NCBI RefSeq assembly: GCF_900119185.1
Contig: NZ_FPJE01000009.1
Location: 62,001-126,000 of the forward strand
Length of the DNA: 64,000 nucleotides
Source: Sinomicrobium oceani
GTDB lineage: Bacteria > Bacteroidota > Bacteroidia > Flavobacteriales > Flavobacteriaceae
Direction of reading: 5' to 3'
The translations under genes and the position numbers were made by a program. Under the pieces are notes generated by a model that was not told the origin of the DNA, did no database searches, and saw nothing but the letters and a program-made list of their open reading frames with translations. Shown piece after piece: positions 44,189 to 54,800 of the stretch; within the stretch, counting starts at the first letter, position 1, and every line of letters begins with the position of its first letter.

Positions 44189-44686
44189 TCAGTCACAATC
44201 GAGACATGTCCATTCTACAATCCCGGAACCGGAGCCGAAACGTTGCATGGTATATTTTTCAATATCGATCAGGAACCCGATATCGTTCTGGTTGGCATTG
44301 GCCGTGCAGCAACCATCGCAATCACTGTCTGCACAAAAATCATAGACAACAGCATCAATCTGTTTGTCACCCTGCCGTATCCGTAGTGTTTTCAATTTGT
44401 ACTGGTAGGCATCTTTGGAGTGCAGCGCAATAATATTGTTGGCCTGTACCCAGCTTTCGGGCATCACCCCGGATACGAAAGCAAATTGTCCGGCCCACTG
44501 GCACCCGTTATAGACAATACATTCTTCACTATTCGGATCGGGATAGGATTCGAAATTCGTCAGGTTAGCCTGATGCCAAACGGTCGCAGTAGACGATTCG
44601 GGAGTTAATAATACGTGTTCTGTTTCACCTGGACTACAGGCAAAAAACAACAGGACAATTCCTGTAAGCATAGATTTTGTTTTCAT
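44189..44686 (-). CDS. Cys-rich lipoprotein, possible double-psi beta-barrel (expansin/barwin-like)
   Basis: The 165-residue protein has a lipobox FFAC (Cys17) and then a cysteine-rich domain with EECIVYNGCQWAG, VVYDFCADSDCDGCC, a LIDIEKYTMQRFG stretch and an end EWTCLDCD. The order 'Y/NGC..., D-x-C...CxxCC..., hydrophobic DIE, G-I-V-x-W-x-C' resembles double-psi beta-barrel domains of expansins, EG45 and barwin-like proteins, where the Asp before Cys is part of the groove. That is an inference from pattern; I have no alignment. No known gene surrounds it. It has its own terminator. Confidence 0.7.
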   Translation of the reverse strand: MKTKSMLTGIVLLFFACSPGETEHVLLTPESSTATVWHQANLTNFESYPDPNSEECIVYNGCQWAGQFAFVSGVMPESWVQANNIIALHSKDAYQYKLKTLRIRQGDKQIDAVVYDFCADSDCDGCCTANANQNDIGFLIDIEKYTMQRFGSGSGIVEWTCLDCD

Positions 44687-44797
44687 GATATCAAAGATTT
44701 GGTATTATAATATAGTGATTAGTTTTGAGATGCGCTATGGCCCGGTGTACAAAAAAGTCCAGGTCGGTGCTTCGTTGCACTACCATCGTATCGGCAA

Positions 44798-45667
44798 TTA
44801 ACCATAGCCGTTTATAACAGAATCAAAAAACAAGGAATAAGCATGGCTCATGGGAAAATCTTTACGTTTGATGAAAACCGTAGGTATTTTGGCATGACTT
44901 TCGGGTAACGGGATTGTCCGAAGCTTTCTGAAGGGGTAATGCCTTGTAATAAGTTCTTTGGGGAGCAGGGTAATGGCCGTTCCGTTTTCTACAACATTAA
45001 GAATGTTTTCCAGGGTATCTGTTTCGATGTATTTTATACCTGCCGGTGTGGTATTCAGAAAATGAGTGAGAAGGTCCCGATAGGAGCAACCTCTGTTGAA
45101 TACCGCCAGTTTTACAGGTTTGTCCCCTCTGATTAAAGTTTCCGGATCGGGAGTTCCGGAAGCAAGGACAATGTGAAGTTCTTCGAAAACAATAGTCTGT
45201 GTATCAAGATCCGGATGACGGACCGGGCCGGTTATAAAAGCTCCGTCGAGTTTATATTCGGTAACCTGTGCGATAAGATCGGATGTCGTTCCTGTTTTTA
45301 AAGTAAAATCAACATCCGGATAATCCCGGATAAATTTTTCCAATACGGAAGAGGCTCTAAGGGTAGCTGCGGAGTGTATACAACCGAGTCTGACCTGTCC
45401 GTTCAGGCCTTCTTGTTTATGGATGGAAAATTTAAAGTTGTCGATAGCCATCGTGATTTCCCTGGCAATCTTCAGAAAGTCGATCCCCTGCGGTGTCAGG
45501 GTTACGGAACGTGTAGTTCGATACAGTAGTTTGGTGTTCAGAGATTTTTCAAGCGCTTTTATCCTTGCCGAAACATTGGATTGTACAGTATTGGTGGCCG
45601 TAGCGGCCCTGGTGAAATTTTCGTATTCTGCAAGAGCGATAAAAATTCTCAGATCGTTGATATTCAT
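44798..45667 (-). CDS. LysR-family transcriptional regulator
   Basis: The 289-residue protein starts with a LysR winged helix (INDLRIFIALAEYENFTRAA... NVSARIKALEKSLN, residues 3-55) followed by a two-lobe effector-binding domain (about 90-289, GQVRLGCIHSAATLRA). I use the ATG at 45665-45667; the frame upstream lies in the operator. It is divergent from the nitronate monooxygenase gene with 125 bases between starts, the classic LysR layout in which the regulator activates the neighbour in response to a metabolite. Confidence 0.93.
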   Translation of the reverse strand: MNINDLRIFIALAEYENFTRAATATNTVQSNVSARIKALEKSLNTKLLYRTTRSVTLTPQGIDFLKIAREITMAIDNFKFSIHKQEGLNGQVRLGCIHSAATLRASSVLEKFIRDYPDVDFTLKTGTTSDLIAQVTEYKLDGAFITGPVRHPDLDTQTIVFEELHIVLASGTPDPETLIRGDKPVKLAVFNRGCSYRDLLTHFLNTTPAGIKYIETDTLENILNVVENGTAITLLPKELITRHYPFRKLRTIPLPESHAKIPTVFIKRKDFPMSHAYSLFFDSVINGYG

Positions 45668-45691
45668 TGTTTTATTTTTTGAAGTTGCTAT

Positions 45692-45714
45692 ATTAATCAT
45701 TTTTAATCATTAAT
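45692..45714. promoter_or_regulatory. Candidate LysR binding site
   Basis: ATTAAT (45692-45697), 11 bases, ATTAAT (45709-45714) is a symmetric array of the LysR T-N11-A type; TTAATCAT also repeats directly at 45693 and 45703. It lies between the LysR start and the -7 box of the nitronate monooxygenase gene. Confidence 0.5.
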
Positions 45715-45756
45715 ATGTGTGATTATTTATTGTTTTTAAAGCTCTGAAATTGGCTG

Positions 45757-45764
45757 TAATTTTG
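45757..45764 (+). promoter_or_regulatory. -7 box of the nitronate monooxygenase gene
   Basis: TAATTTTG is a full TAnnTTTG match; TTG at 45730-45732 lies 24 bases upstream, slightly far for -33. Confidence 0.5.
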
Positions 45765-45792
45765 TAGTTGAAAAAACTGAAATCCGAATGTT

Positions 45793-46890
45793 ATGGCGAC
45801 AACGTGCAGTATATGGGAAAATGATCTGACAAGGATGTTAGGGGTGACGTATCCGGTAGTACAGGCTCCGATGATGGGGGTAACCACCCCGGAAATGGTT
45901 GCGGGGGCAGGAATGGCGGGTTGCCTGGGGTCGATTTCGCTGGGAGATCTTCCTCCGGAGGATTGTATCGGACTGATCCGTAAGGTGCATAAACTTACAG
46001 ATCAGCCCTTTGCCGCGAATATTTTTGTTCATGAAATCCCTGAACTGGACAGTCGTCTGGAGCAGGAATATAAAGCGGCCAAAGCTTTTATAGAAAACCT
46101 GGCAAGGCAGCATGAGCTGTATGTGCAGTTACCGGAGGTCGGGGAGATCAGGCCCGTGGATTACCACGAGCAGATAGACGCCCTTGTTGCGGAGGGCATA
46201 AGGATATTGAGTTTTACTTTCGGCAACCTCGATGCACAAAGTATTGACCGGTTGAAGGAGAAGGGGGTACTGCTTATCGGTACCTGTACCACGCCGGATG
46301 AAGCGGTTACCCTGGAAAAATCGGGGATTGATATTATTTGTGTACAAGGGATCGAAGCAGGAGGGCATCGCGGAAGTTTCGGGACGGAGATGTCCGGGAC
46401 CGAAGGGTTTTCTCTTTTGCCGCGGGTCCGGGATGGTGTAAATACTCCGCTTATTTATGCCGGAGGTATATGTGACGGTAGCACATTAAATATGGCCCGG
46501 GACCTCGGTGCACAAGGAGTACAGGTGGGTAGCCTGTTGCTGGGATCCGAAGAAAGTGCGTTGGAACCATTCGAAAAAGATCGGTTGCTTGCGGCGGATA
46601 AAACAGATGTGGTGTTGACCAGGAGTTTTTCGGGACGTTATGCCCGTGGTATTCGGAATCTGTTTACGGATACGCTTGAAAAATCGCCGTATATTCTGCC
46701 TTATCCTTACCAGAACAAGTTGACTTCCGCGTTGCGGAAACTGGCGAAATCGGTTAACCATACGGAGTTTGTAAGTATCTGGACCGGACAGGCCGATTAC
46801 GGGTACTCCGGGGGAACCGTAAAGGATATTATGGAAGCATTGCTAAGTGATGCGGAGGGAGTACGTGCCGGTGGGAGATCTGAATGTTGA
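45793..46890 (+). CDS. Nitronate monooxygenase
   Basis: The 365-residue FMN enzyme oxidises alkyl nitronates such as propionate-3-nitronate. It has a TIM-barrel with FMN-site stretches PMMGVTTPEMV near the N-terminus, QGIEAGGHRGSFG (with the catalytic histidine, about residue 190) and YAGGICDGSTLNMARDLGAQGVQVGS. The ATG at 45793 is the natural start. Divergent LysR regulation suggests induction by a nitro compound or related metabolite. Older annotation calls it 2-nitropropane dioxygenase. Confidence 0.93.
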   Translation: MATTCSIWENDLTRMLGVTYPVVQAPMMGVTTPEMVAGAGMAGCLGSISLGDLPPEDCIGLIRKVHKLTDQPFAANIFVHEIPELDSRLEQEYKAAKAFIENLARQHELYVQLPEVGEIRPVDYHEQIDALVAEGIRILSFTFGNLDAQSIDRLKEKGVLLIGTCTTPDEAVTLEKSGIDIICVQGIEAGGHRGSFGTEMSGTEGFSLLPRVRDGVNTPLIYAGGICDGSTLNMARDLGAQGVQVGSLLLGSEESALEPFEKDRLLAADKTDVVLTRSFSGRYARGIRNLFTDTLEKSPYILPYPYQNKLTSALRKLAKSVNHTEFVSIWTGQADYGYSGGTVKDIMEALLSDAEGVRAGGRSEC

Positions 46891-46898
46891 AATAAAAA

Positions 46899-46935
46899 GG
46901 GATACAGCCGTATGAGGTATATCCCGTTTTTTTTT
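46899..46935. terminator. Terminator between nitronate monooxygenase and rpe
   Basis: GGGATA (46899-46904) and TATCCC (46920-46925) make a six-bp stem followed by a ten-base G/T tract; T-rich sequence on the minus side as well suggests use by both convergent genes. Confidence 0.75.
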
Positions 46936-46946
46936 GAGACCGGTTT

Positions 46947-47609
46947 TTAGCTGTTTGCTATCGCCCTCAGTTCTTTTATGGTTTGCAGAGGTGTTTTGCT
47001 TTTAAAGACAAAGCTACCGGCTACGAGGATATCTGCCCCCGCTTCGGTAAGTTGCTTTGCATTTTTTGAGGTTACACCACCGTCGATTTCTATTTTTGTT
47101 TTTGCGTTGTTCTTCAGGATCATCTCCTTCAGTTCGGAAACTTTTTTATATGTGTTTTCTATAAAAGACTGTCCGCCGAATCCGGGGTTAACACTCATGA
47201 TACATACCTGGTCCAGATCATTGATAATGTCTTGGAGGAGGGATACCGGGGTATGAGGGTTAAGGGCCACACCGGCTTTCATGCCTTCCGCTTTAATGGC
47301 CTGGAGGGTACGGTGCAGGTGGGTGCATGCCTCATAGTGTACCGTAAGGTTATTGGCACCAAGATCCGCAAAGGTTTTGATATAGCGATCGGGATCCACG
47401 ATCATCAGGTGCACATCTATGGTTTTCTTTGCGTGTTTTGCTATGGCTTCGAGTACGGGCATTCCGAAAGAGATATTCGGAACGAATACGCCATCCATAA
47501 TATCGATATGAAACCAGTCGGCTTCACTCGCGTTGACCATTTCGATGTCGCGTTGAAGATTGGCAAAGTCTGCCGCCAGCACCGAAGGAGCTATAAGTTT
47601 CTGATCCAT
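46947..47609 (-). CDS. rpe: Ribulose-phosphate 3-epimerase
   Basis: The 220-residue TIM-barrel enzyme interconverts ribulose-5-P and xylulose-5-P in the pentose phosphate pathway. Landmarks are the N-terminal PSVLAADFANL, FHIDIMDGVFVPN with its metal-binding His/Asp, VDVHLM (DVHLMIVDPDRYI), NPGFGGQSF and the phosphate-binding VAGSFVF at the C-terminus. Start ATG at 47607-47609. It precedes and is convergent with nitronate monooxygenase, downstream of rpoD on the same strand. Confidence 0.97.
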   Translation of the reverse strand: MDQKLIAPSVLAADFANLQRDIEMVNASEADWFHIDIMDGVFVPNISFGMPVLEAIAKHAKKTIDVHLMIVDPDRYIKTFADLGANNLTVHYEACTHLHRTLQAIKAEGMKAGVALNPHTPVSLLQDIINDLDQVCIMSVNPGFGGQSFIENTYKKVSELKEMILKNNAKTKIEIDGGVTSKNAKQLTEAGADILVAGSFVFKSKTPLQTIKELRAIANS

Positions 47610-47682
47610 GGTATAGTGTTGTATTTACAGCGGTAAAAATAGGGTAAATCTTTGACTTGAAGGCTGAGCAGGGACAAAGAAA

Positions 47683-47705
47683 AACTCCGGCACGAGGCCG
47701 GAGTT
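47683..47705 (-). terminator. Terminator of rpoD
   Basis: AACTCCGGC (47683-47691) and GCCGGAGTT (47697-47705) form a nine-bp stem with a five-base loop; on the minus strand it is followed by TTTTTCTTT. It lies 85 bases after the rpoD stop. Confidence 0.85.
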
Positions 47706-47789
47706 CATCCATCAATCAAAAAACGAACAGTTATGATAAACTGTTGTCATCGTACCATATACCGATGCATTGACCGGCATGTGTGGGAA

Positions 47790-48653
47790 TTAACCCAAAT
47801 ACGTTTTTAATATTTTACTTCTGGAGGTATGCTTCAGCCTGCGGATGGCTTTTTCCTTGATCTGACGAACGCGCTCGCGGGTAAGGTCGAAAGTTTCGCC
47901 TATTTCCTCGAGTGTCATCGGGTGCTGGTCTCCGAGTCCGAAATACAGGCGGATTACATCAGCTTCTCTCGGGGTAAGCGTTTCCAGAGCTCTTTCGATC
48001 TCCGTACGCAGCGATTCGTGAAGCAGGTCTTTGTCCGGATTGGGCGACTCTCCGCTTCGCAATACGTCATAGAGGTTAGAATCTTCTCCCTCTACAAGGG
48101 GGGCATCCATAGAAACGTGGCGCCCGGAGTTCTTCATGGATTCCTTAACATCATTGACGGTCATGTCCAGTTCCTTGGCAATCTCTTCCGCAGAAGGAAC
48201 ACGTTCGTGTGCCTGCTCCAGGAAGGCATAGGTCTTATTGATTTTGTTTATAGAACCGATCTTGTTCAGCGGTAGACGTACGATACGCGACTGTTCTGCC
48301 AAAGCCTGTAGTATAGACTGGCGAATCCACCATACCGCATAGGAAATAAATTTAAAACCACGGGTTTCATCGAAACGCTGTGCGGCTTTTATCAATCCCA
48401 GGTTACCTTCGTTGATAAGATCGGGAAGGGTAAGCCCCTGGTTCTGGTACTGCTTTGCTACGGAAACCACGAAACGCAGGTTGGCTTTGGTAAGCTTTTC
48501 AAGAGCGCGTTGATCTCCCGCTTTGATCCGCTGTGCCAATTCTACCTCTTCATCTGCAGTAATTAAGTCTACTTTCCCTATCTCCTGAAGATACTTATCC
48601 AGGGAAGCAGTTTCCCTGTTGGTTACCTGCTTCGTAATCTTAAGCTGTCTCAT
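47790..48653 (-). CDS. rpoD: Primary RNA polymerase sigma factor (RpoD/SigA, Bacteroidota type)
   Basis: The 287-residue protein is the short Bacteroidota primary sigma: it starts with [15 protein letters not shown] and lacks region 1.1. Region 2 is visible in [20 protein letters not shown] and [19 protein letters not shown] (about 75-125), region 3 in the middle, and region 4 as [16 protein letters not shown] with the helix-turn-helix [21 protein letters not shown] at the end. It reads the -33 TTTG/-7 TAnnTTTG promoters seen across this window. A purine-rich AAGGAGAAG precedes the start, unusual in this phylum. Confidence 0.97.
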   Translation of the reverse strand: MRQLKITKQVTNRETASLDKYLQEIGKVDLITADEEVELAQRIKAGDQRALEKLTKANLRFVVSVAKQYQNQGLTLPDLINEGNLGLIKAAQRFDETRGFKFISYAVWWIRQSILQALAEQSRIVRLPLNKIGSINKINKTYAFLEQAHERVPSAEEIAKELDMTVNDVKESMKNSGRHVSMDAPLVEGEDSNLYDVLRSGESPNPDKDLLHESLRTEIERALETLTPREADVIRLYFGLGDQHPMTLEEIGETFDLTRERVRQIKEKAIRRLKHTSRSKILKTYLG

Positions 48654-48863
48654 TTAATCTTCTCCTTGATTTTTTTATGTGTATAATTGCTTATGCAGTA
48701 GGTTATACGTAATATTGACGTTAAATGTTACAAAAGGTTTAATTAAAATTCCATTATTTTCCGGATTTCATGGTTTTTCAGGTTCGTGCCTCCGGTGTAA
48801 GAACGTTTTTACAACCTGTGTCATTGTGCTTAAAAAAAACTTTATTTATGATATAGACTTCTT

Positions 48864-51617
48864 ATGAAGCAACTTGTTACATTTTTCTTCTTCCTTTTTT
48901 TAGTGACGTGCGGTCACTTTTTTTACGCACAGCAGGCGGTGTTGCCCGTAAGTAATTTTTCGGTAAACGATTATCACGCGGCCAATCAGAACTGGGGAAT
49001 TACGACCGATGAAGACGGTCTTACCTTTGTAGCCAATCATCAGGGACTGCTGGTGTTTAACGGCCAGGACTGGCATCTGTATACCCTGCCCAACAAGACC
49101 ATCATCCGGTCGGTATACAGGGACGGGGAGCGCATTTATACCGGTTCGTACGAGGAGTTCGGATACTGGAAGAAAAATGGTTTCGGGATTTTCGAATATA
49201 CGTCCCTGACTTCACAGGTAGATCCGACCCATGAATTCCACAACGAAGAATTCTGGGAAATCACCCGTTGGGGCAAAAAGATCGTTTTTCGCTCATTTAC
49301 GACCATATATATGTACGACGGTGAAAAGATCGTAGTGCTCAGCCCGGATTTTATCGTTACCAAGGTTACGGTGTACAAAGACGCCCTCATTATCGGCGAG
49401 AATAACGGCAGGATACACCGGTACACCGAAGAGGATGGTTTGCTGCCCTTCCCGGAAACAGAACATATCGATAATCCCGTTGCGGATATCGTTGTAGACG
49501 GCGATAAGCTCATCATAGGGACAAAGTCCGAAGGTTGCTTTACCTATACACCCGAAGACTACCGGCTGGAAAAATGGGATCCCGGGATCAACAGAATGCT
49601 TTCGGCATACGAACTCAACAAGATCTGTCTTGCGGGAAACAACCGTGTGGTTTTCGGAACGATAAAGAACGGGGTCGTAATTTATGACAGGAATACCCGT
49701 AAGATCAGGTTTATCAACCGTCATCTCGGATTACAGAATAATACGGTCCTCGGGCTGGATATGCGTAGAGATAACCTCTGGATTGCACTGGACAAAGGCA
49801 TCGATGTAGTAAAGATCAATTCTGAGTTTACTTTTTTTAAGGACGACACCGGCGAACTGGGTACCGTATACGATATTGCTTTTTACAACAACACGGTCTA
49901 TATGGGAAGCAATACGGGTGTTTATTATTTCCGGGACGGGAACATGGTCTTTCTCGAAAATTCCCAGGGGCATGTCTGGGATCTTTCCGTAGTTCACGGA
50001 AGGTTGCTGTGCGGGCACAATTCGGGTACCTATGACATTAGCGACAATACCTTCGAACGTATTTCCGGGATTTCCGGGGGGTATGCCATACGATCCGTGC
50101 CGGGCAGGGAAAATCTCTTTTTGCAATGTACCTATGTCGGACTGGTTCTGTATACGTATAAAGGCGACGACTGGGAGGTAACACTTGTCGACGGGATACA
50201 GTCGCCCCTGGACAATATCGTTTTTGAGAACCGGCATACCGCATGGGCCTCACATCCGTACAAAGGTTTTTTTCGGATCGGTCTGAGCGACGATTACAAA
50301 AAAGTAACCTCGGTAAAGACGTTCGGACAGGGGCAGATGAAAGGATTGAGAACCCAGGTTTTTCGGGTGGGAAACGATATTGCATTGTACAATTCGGGTG
50401 ACTGGTACACCTTTAATCCCGACAGGGATCGGCTGGAAACGTTTATTCCTTTCAGAAAATATAAAGACAAGAAACTGCTTTACCAGGATAACGGACATTT
50501 CTGGTTTACCGATACGGGCAAAAACGGCATCATTTATACCGATCTCAAAAAGGATACGGTTATCGTACAGCGTGAACTGGGCAAAAGGCTGACCCCGCTT
50601 TTTGAAAAAGTGGTGAAAAGAAATGATTCGCTCTACTACTTTACCCTGAACGATGGTTTTGCAACGTTTAATTTTTACAAATACCGCCAGGAACACCAAA
50701 AAAGATATACCGATAAGGTGCGGATAGACCGGGCAGAGACCGCAGATACGCTCTACGATTTTTCGCAAAACCCGGGAATCCCCTTCGCCGATGCATCGCA
50801 TATCCGGTTTTTTGTGTACTACCCCAATCATTTTGCACAGGATTTTCAATATCGTTTACTCGGTCCTATTACTCAGGAAGGCTATGTGAGCAACGGGGTT
50901 ATCGATCTGCAAAATCTGGATTACGGAGTGTACCAACTGGAGGTAGCACCTTTTTCTCACGGTATGGACACCCCGGTCCGGCTCCGTTATAATTTTCGCA
51001 TTTATCCTCCCTGGTACTTGTCCGATACGATGAAAGGCGTGTATCTTTTATTGTTTTTACTGACGATATACCTGCTCTTCCATTGGAACAGGAAACTTAT
51101 TCGGGATCATCAGCGCAAACTCACCCGGAGGATGTACCGGGACAGCCAGCAAAAAATGGAGGCTCTCGAACGGCAGAACCTGGAACGCGAAGTGAAGATG
51201 AAAAGGAAAGAATTGATGAATTCCACCCTGATGATCAGTAAGAAAAACGAATTGTTACTGGAAATACAAAACGAATTAAAACGCATTCGCAAAGATAATG
51301 TCAATGAATACCGGGTAAAAAGCCTTATCGGCAAAACTACGGAAGCCATACATAACCAGGAAGACTGGCAGGTTTTCGAAACCAATTTTAACGACCTGCA
51401 TGATGACTTTTTTAAGAGACTTGTAAAACGTTATCCCAAATTGACTTCCAAAGACATTAAGCTATGTGGTTACCTGAAGATGAATCTTACCTCAAAGGAA
51501 ATAGCCCCGCTTATGGGGATAACGTCAAGAGGTGTTGAAATCCACAGATACCGACTCCGGAAAAAGCTCGTACTGGAAAAGGATCAGGATTTGGTAAAAT
51601 TCCTGCTGCTTATTTAG
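48864..51617 (+). CDS. Membrane-spanning LuxR-type sensor-regulator with beta-propeller and Y_Y_Y domain
   Basis: The 917-residue protein has a signal peptide (about 1-22), two-component-propeller type repeats (about 30-580; e.g. TTDEDGLTFVANHQGLLVFNG), a Y_Y_Y-type domain (about 655-715), a membrane helix (about 725-745), a charged coiled-coil (about 755-815) and a C-terminal LuxR helix-turn-helix (LTSKEIAPLMGITSRGVEIHRYRLRKKL, about 870-905). There is no histidine kinase or receiver, so it is a one-component transmembrane regulator, a flavobacterial counterpart of the hybrid two-component sensors of glycan loci. It lies 227 bases upstream of susC and probably senses an oligosaccharide of the substrate. 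Confidence 0.88.
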   Translation: MKQLVTFFFFLFLVTCGHFFYAQQAVLPVSNFSVNDYHAANQNWGITTDEDGLTFVANHQGLLVFNGQDWHLYTLPNKTIIRSVYRDGERIYTGSYEEFGYWKKNGFGIFEYTSLTSQVDPTHEFHNEEFWEITRWGKKIVFRSFTTIYMYDGEKIVVLSPDFIVTKVTVYKDALIIGENNGRIHRYTEEDGLLPFPETEHIDNPVADIVVDGDKLIIGTKSEGCFTYTPEDYRLEKWDPGINRMLSAYELNKICLAGNNRVVFGTIKNGVVIYDRNTRKIRFINRHLGLQNNTVLGLDMRRDNLWIALDKGIDVVKINSEFTFFKDDTGELGTVYDIAFYNNTVYMGSNTGVYYFRDGNMVFLENSQGHVWDLSVVHGRLLCGHNSGTYDISDNTFERISGISGGYAIRSVPGRENLFLQCTYVGLVLYTYKGDDWEVTLVDGIQSPLDNIVFENRHTAWASHPYKGFFRIGLSDDYKKVTSVKTFGQGQMKGLRTQVFRVGNDIALYNSGDWYTFNPDRDRLETFIPFRKYKDKKLLYQDNGHFWFTDTGKNGIIYTDLKKDTVIVQRELGKRLTPLFEKVVKRNDSLYYFTLNDGFATFNFYKYRQEHQKRYTDKVRIDRAETADTLYDFSQNPGIPFADASHIRFFVYYPNHFAQDFQYRLLGPITQEGYVSNGVIDLQNLDYGVYQLEVAPFSHGMDTPVRLRYNFRIYPPWYLSDTMKGVYLLLFLLTIYLLFHWNRKLIRDHQRKLTRRMYRDSQQKMEALERQNLEREVKMKRKELMNSTLMISKKNELLLEIQNELKRIRKDNVNEYRVKSLIGKTTEAIHNQEDWQVFETNFNDLHDDFFKRLVKRYPKLTSKDIKLCGYLKMNLTSKEIAPLMGITSRGVEIHRYRLRKKLVLEKDQDLVKFLLLI

Positions 51618-51844
51618 GATATTTGCAATTAACTACCTTTGTTTTTGCTATAAAACAACTCATCATCCCTACATCAATATGTTAAATTTTAAGATAATGA
51701 TATGATTTATTAATTATTTAATGTGTTGTTTTTTAGTTGTTTGTGTTTGTTTTGCTTCTTTGCTATGAGGATGTAGTGCTACTACTACAACGAAATAGTA
51801 CTGCAGTGTCTAATTTTATCTTCGACTAAATCAAATCTTTTATT

Positions 51845-54800
51845 ATGAAGGTAAAATTGTGTTGGCTTATATGTTATATAGCCTTAATTCCTGCAGGAGT
51901 TTTTGCGCAGGACGCCATAACGGGTACCGTAATGGATGCGGATAATCAACCGTTGCCGGGAGCTAATATCTTAGTAGAAGGCACCAACAGGTATGCTGTG
52001 ACCGATTTTGACGGGAACTTCAGTATTGAAGCTTCGTCCGGGGAGGTTTTACAGATTTCTTATGTGGGGTTCCGTACCAGGAACGTCACTATAGGAAACG
52101 AACAAACGCTCACTGTTATGCTGGAGGAAGATACTTCCGAACTGGATGAAGTCGTGGTTGTGGGGTACGGGGTTCAGAAAAAAAGTGATATTACCGGTGC
52201 TGTAGCTTCCGTAAAAGCCGAAGATATTGTCAAACAACCGGCATTGACCGCAGTACAATCCATACAGGGAAAAGTGGCCGGTGTAAATATAGTGTCCAGT
52301 GATGCCCCGGGTTCTACACCTACGGTAATGGTACGGGGAATAGGAACGGCAGAAGGCGGAAGAGAACCGTTTTATGTAGTGGACGGACAGCCGACCCAGG
52401 ATATCCGAAGTATTAACCCTTCGGATATCGAGTCGATCGACTTTCTTAAGGGCGCTTCGTATGCCAATATTTATGGTATCCGGGCGGCCAATGGTGTGAT
52501 CCTTATTACGACAAAGAAAGGAAAAAAGGGAAAAGCCAAGATCAATGTGGATTCTTTTTATGGCGTTCGCAGCACGCTGAACCGGGTAGATATGGCCAAT
52601 GCCAGCCAGTATATCACTTACTTTAACGAAGAGAGCGCTTCCCTGGGCGGCTTTATGCTCAGTGAAGACCAACAGTTCAATACCGACTGGTATGACGAGT
52701 TGCTACAATTGGGAAGCATCAGTAGTAACAGCCTGTCTATTTCCGGTGCGGGTGAGGCCATAGATTACTTTTTTAGTTATAACTTCTATGAAGAAGAAGG
52801 GATCTTAAAAGATAACAAATACAGCAGGGGTACGATCAGGAACAATAATACCTATCACCTTTTTGACGATAAGTTCCGCATTACACAGAATATCAATATC
52901 ACCTACACCAATGAAGCTCCGAAACCTTTTTCGGCCTTCAACAATGCCTATCGGCAGTCGCCGCTGGTGCCGGTGTACTACGATAACGGAAGGTTCGGCC
53001 AGTCGTTCGTAAACCAGACTACCGGTGTTGTAGGTTATCGTTCGCAGGCAGGTGAGTCCGTGGGGCGCCTGTATCCGCATGGAAACCCGGTTGCCGATGT
53101 GTATTACCAGGACCAGGATATCAATACGACAACCCTGCAGGGGCAGATTACCGCAGAACTCGATATCACCGATAAAATTACGGCCACGGGGCGTTTCGGT
53201 GCAACCAAGTTTTATTCCAAAAACAATAATTACAATCCTATTCGGGAGCGATGGCTCAATGCAGACCCGAGAAGGACCCTGGAGCAATTCGAAGCCGGCA
53301 GGGTGCCGGACGAAGAAGACGGTACCATATCTACGGAATTTGCCAATAATTCGTACCGGGTTATAGATGAAGAATTTTTCCGCTGGAACCTGGAAGGGTT
53401 CGTAACCTATAACGATTCTTTCGATAAGCATAACCTTTCCGCGACCTTGGGATTGAGCCGTGAAAATTACGGAGGAAGGGAAAAAATGGAAGCCCTTGCC
53501 TATGACGTTTATGAAGAAAAGAGATTGCGGAGCCTCGGGAGAAGAACTTCCGCCTTTTTTGATAATACGGTAGAGCAGGAGTTCAACCAGTCTACAAACC
53601 TACAGTCTTATTTTGCCCGGGTAGAATACGATTTCGATAAAAAATATTTTGTCAGGGCCGTATTGCGACGTGACGGGACCAGTGATTTTATTACCGGAGA
53701 CAACTACTTTGAGAATTTCCCGGCTGTGAGTTTGGGATGGACTATCTCCAAAGAGAGTTTCCTGGAAAAAGTTTCATTTCTCAACCATTTGAAACTGTTT
53801 GCGGGTTGGGGAAAACTGGGGAATGCCAATGTGCCTATCAATATACAGCAGATAAAGACCAATGCGGGCAGCGGAAATCAGAATTATGTGTTCGGGCCTA
53901 CCCAGAGCCTGATTTTCGGGTCGTCTTTCGGTAGCCCGGTAGTGCCATTGCGGTGGGAAGTTACCGAAGAGTGGGAAGCCGGTTTCGACTTTGAGCTTTT
54001 TGACAGAAGGTTAACAGGTACCCTGGACTATTATAACCGTAAGAATACCAATACGATCGTTCTGGTTAAAAATATACTGAACTCCGCTGCGGAGGATGAT
54101 TTCCGGGCCCATGCCGCGGAAGTTACCAATACCGGTTTTGAAGCATTACTGAGCTGGCGTGATAATATCAGTGATGATTTCAGTTATAACCTGAGTGTAA
54201 ATTTCTCTACCAATAAAAACAGGGTACAGAACGTGCCTACGGGATATGACGGAGCTACCGGTGGAAGCCTGAGCAACGGGCAGATCACCAAGAGACTGAA
54301 GGATGGTGAACCGCTGTTTGCCTGGTGGATGTATGAAGCTGATGGAATATGGCAGAACCAGGAAGAAATCGATAATAATCCTTCCGTAGGCGGAGCTGCA
54401 CCCGGACACCTGAGATATAAAGATCAGAACGGCGATGGTGTTATCGACGATCGGGACAAGAAGTATTTCGGTTCGTATATACCTACCTTCAACTATGGTG
54501 TGAATATCGGGATACAGTACAAAAAATTCGACCTCAGTATTGACGGATTCGGTCTCGGCGGGAATAAAGTTTACAACGGACTGGCCAACACGAGGCTCGG
54601 GGGAGAGAATGTTACAGCAGAAACTTTTAAAAACCGGTGGACCGGGGAAGGATCGACCAATTCACATCCGGGAGCTTATCGCGATGCTTTGCCATCTTCG
54701 TACTGGCTGGAAGACGGTGACTTTTTCCGGATCAATAACATTACCGTAGGCTATGCTTTCGAAGACCTGTCGTTCTTTAATCGTGTGCGTTTTTATGTCA

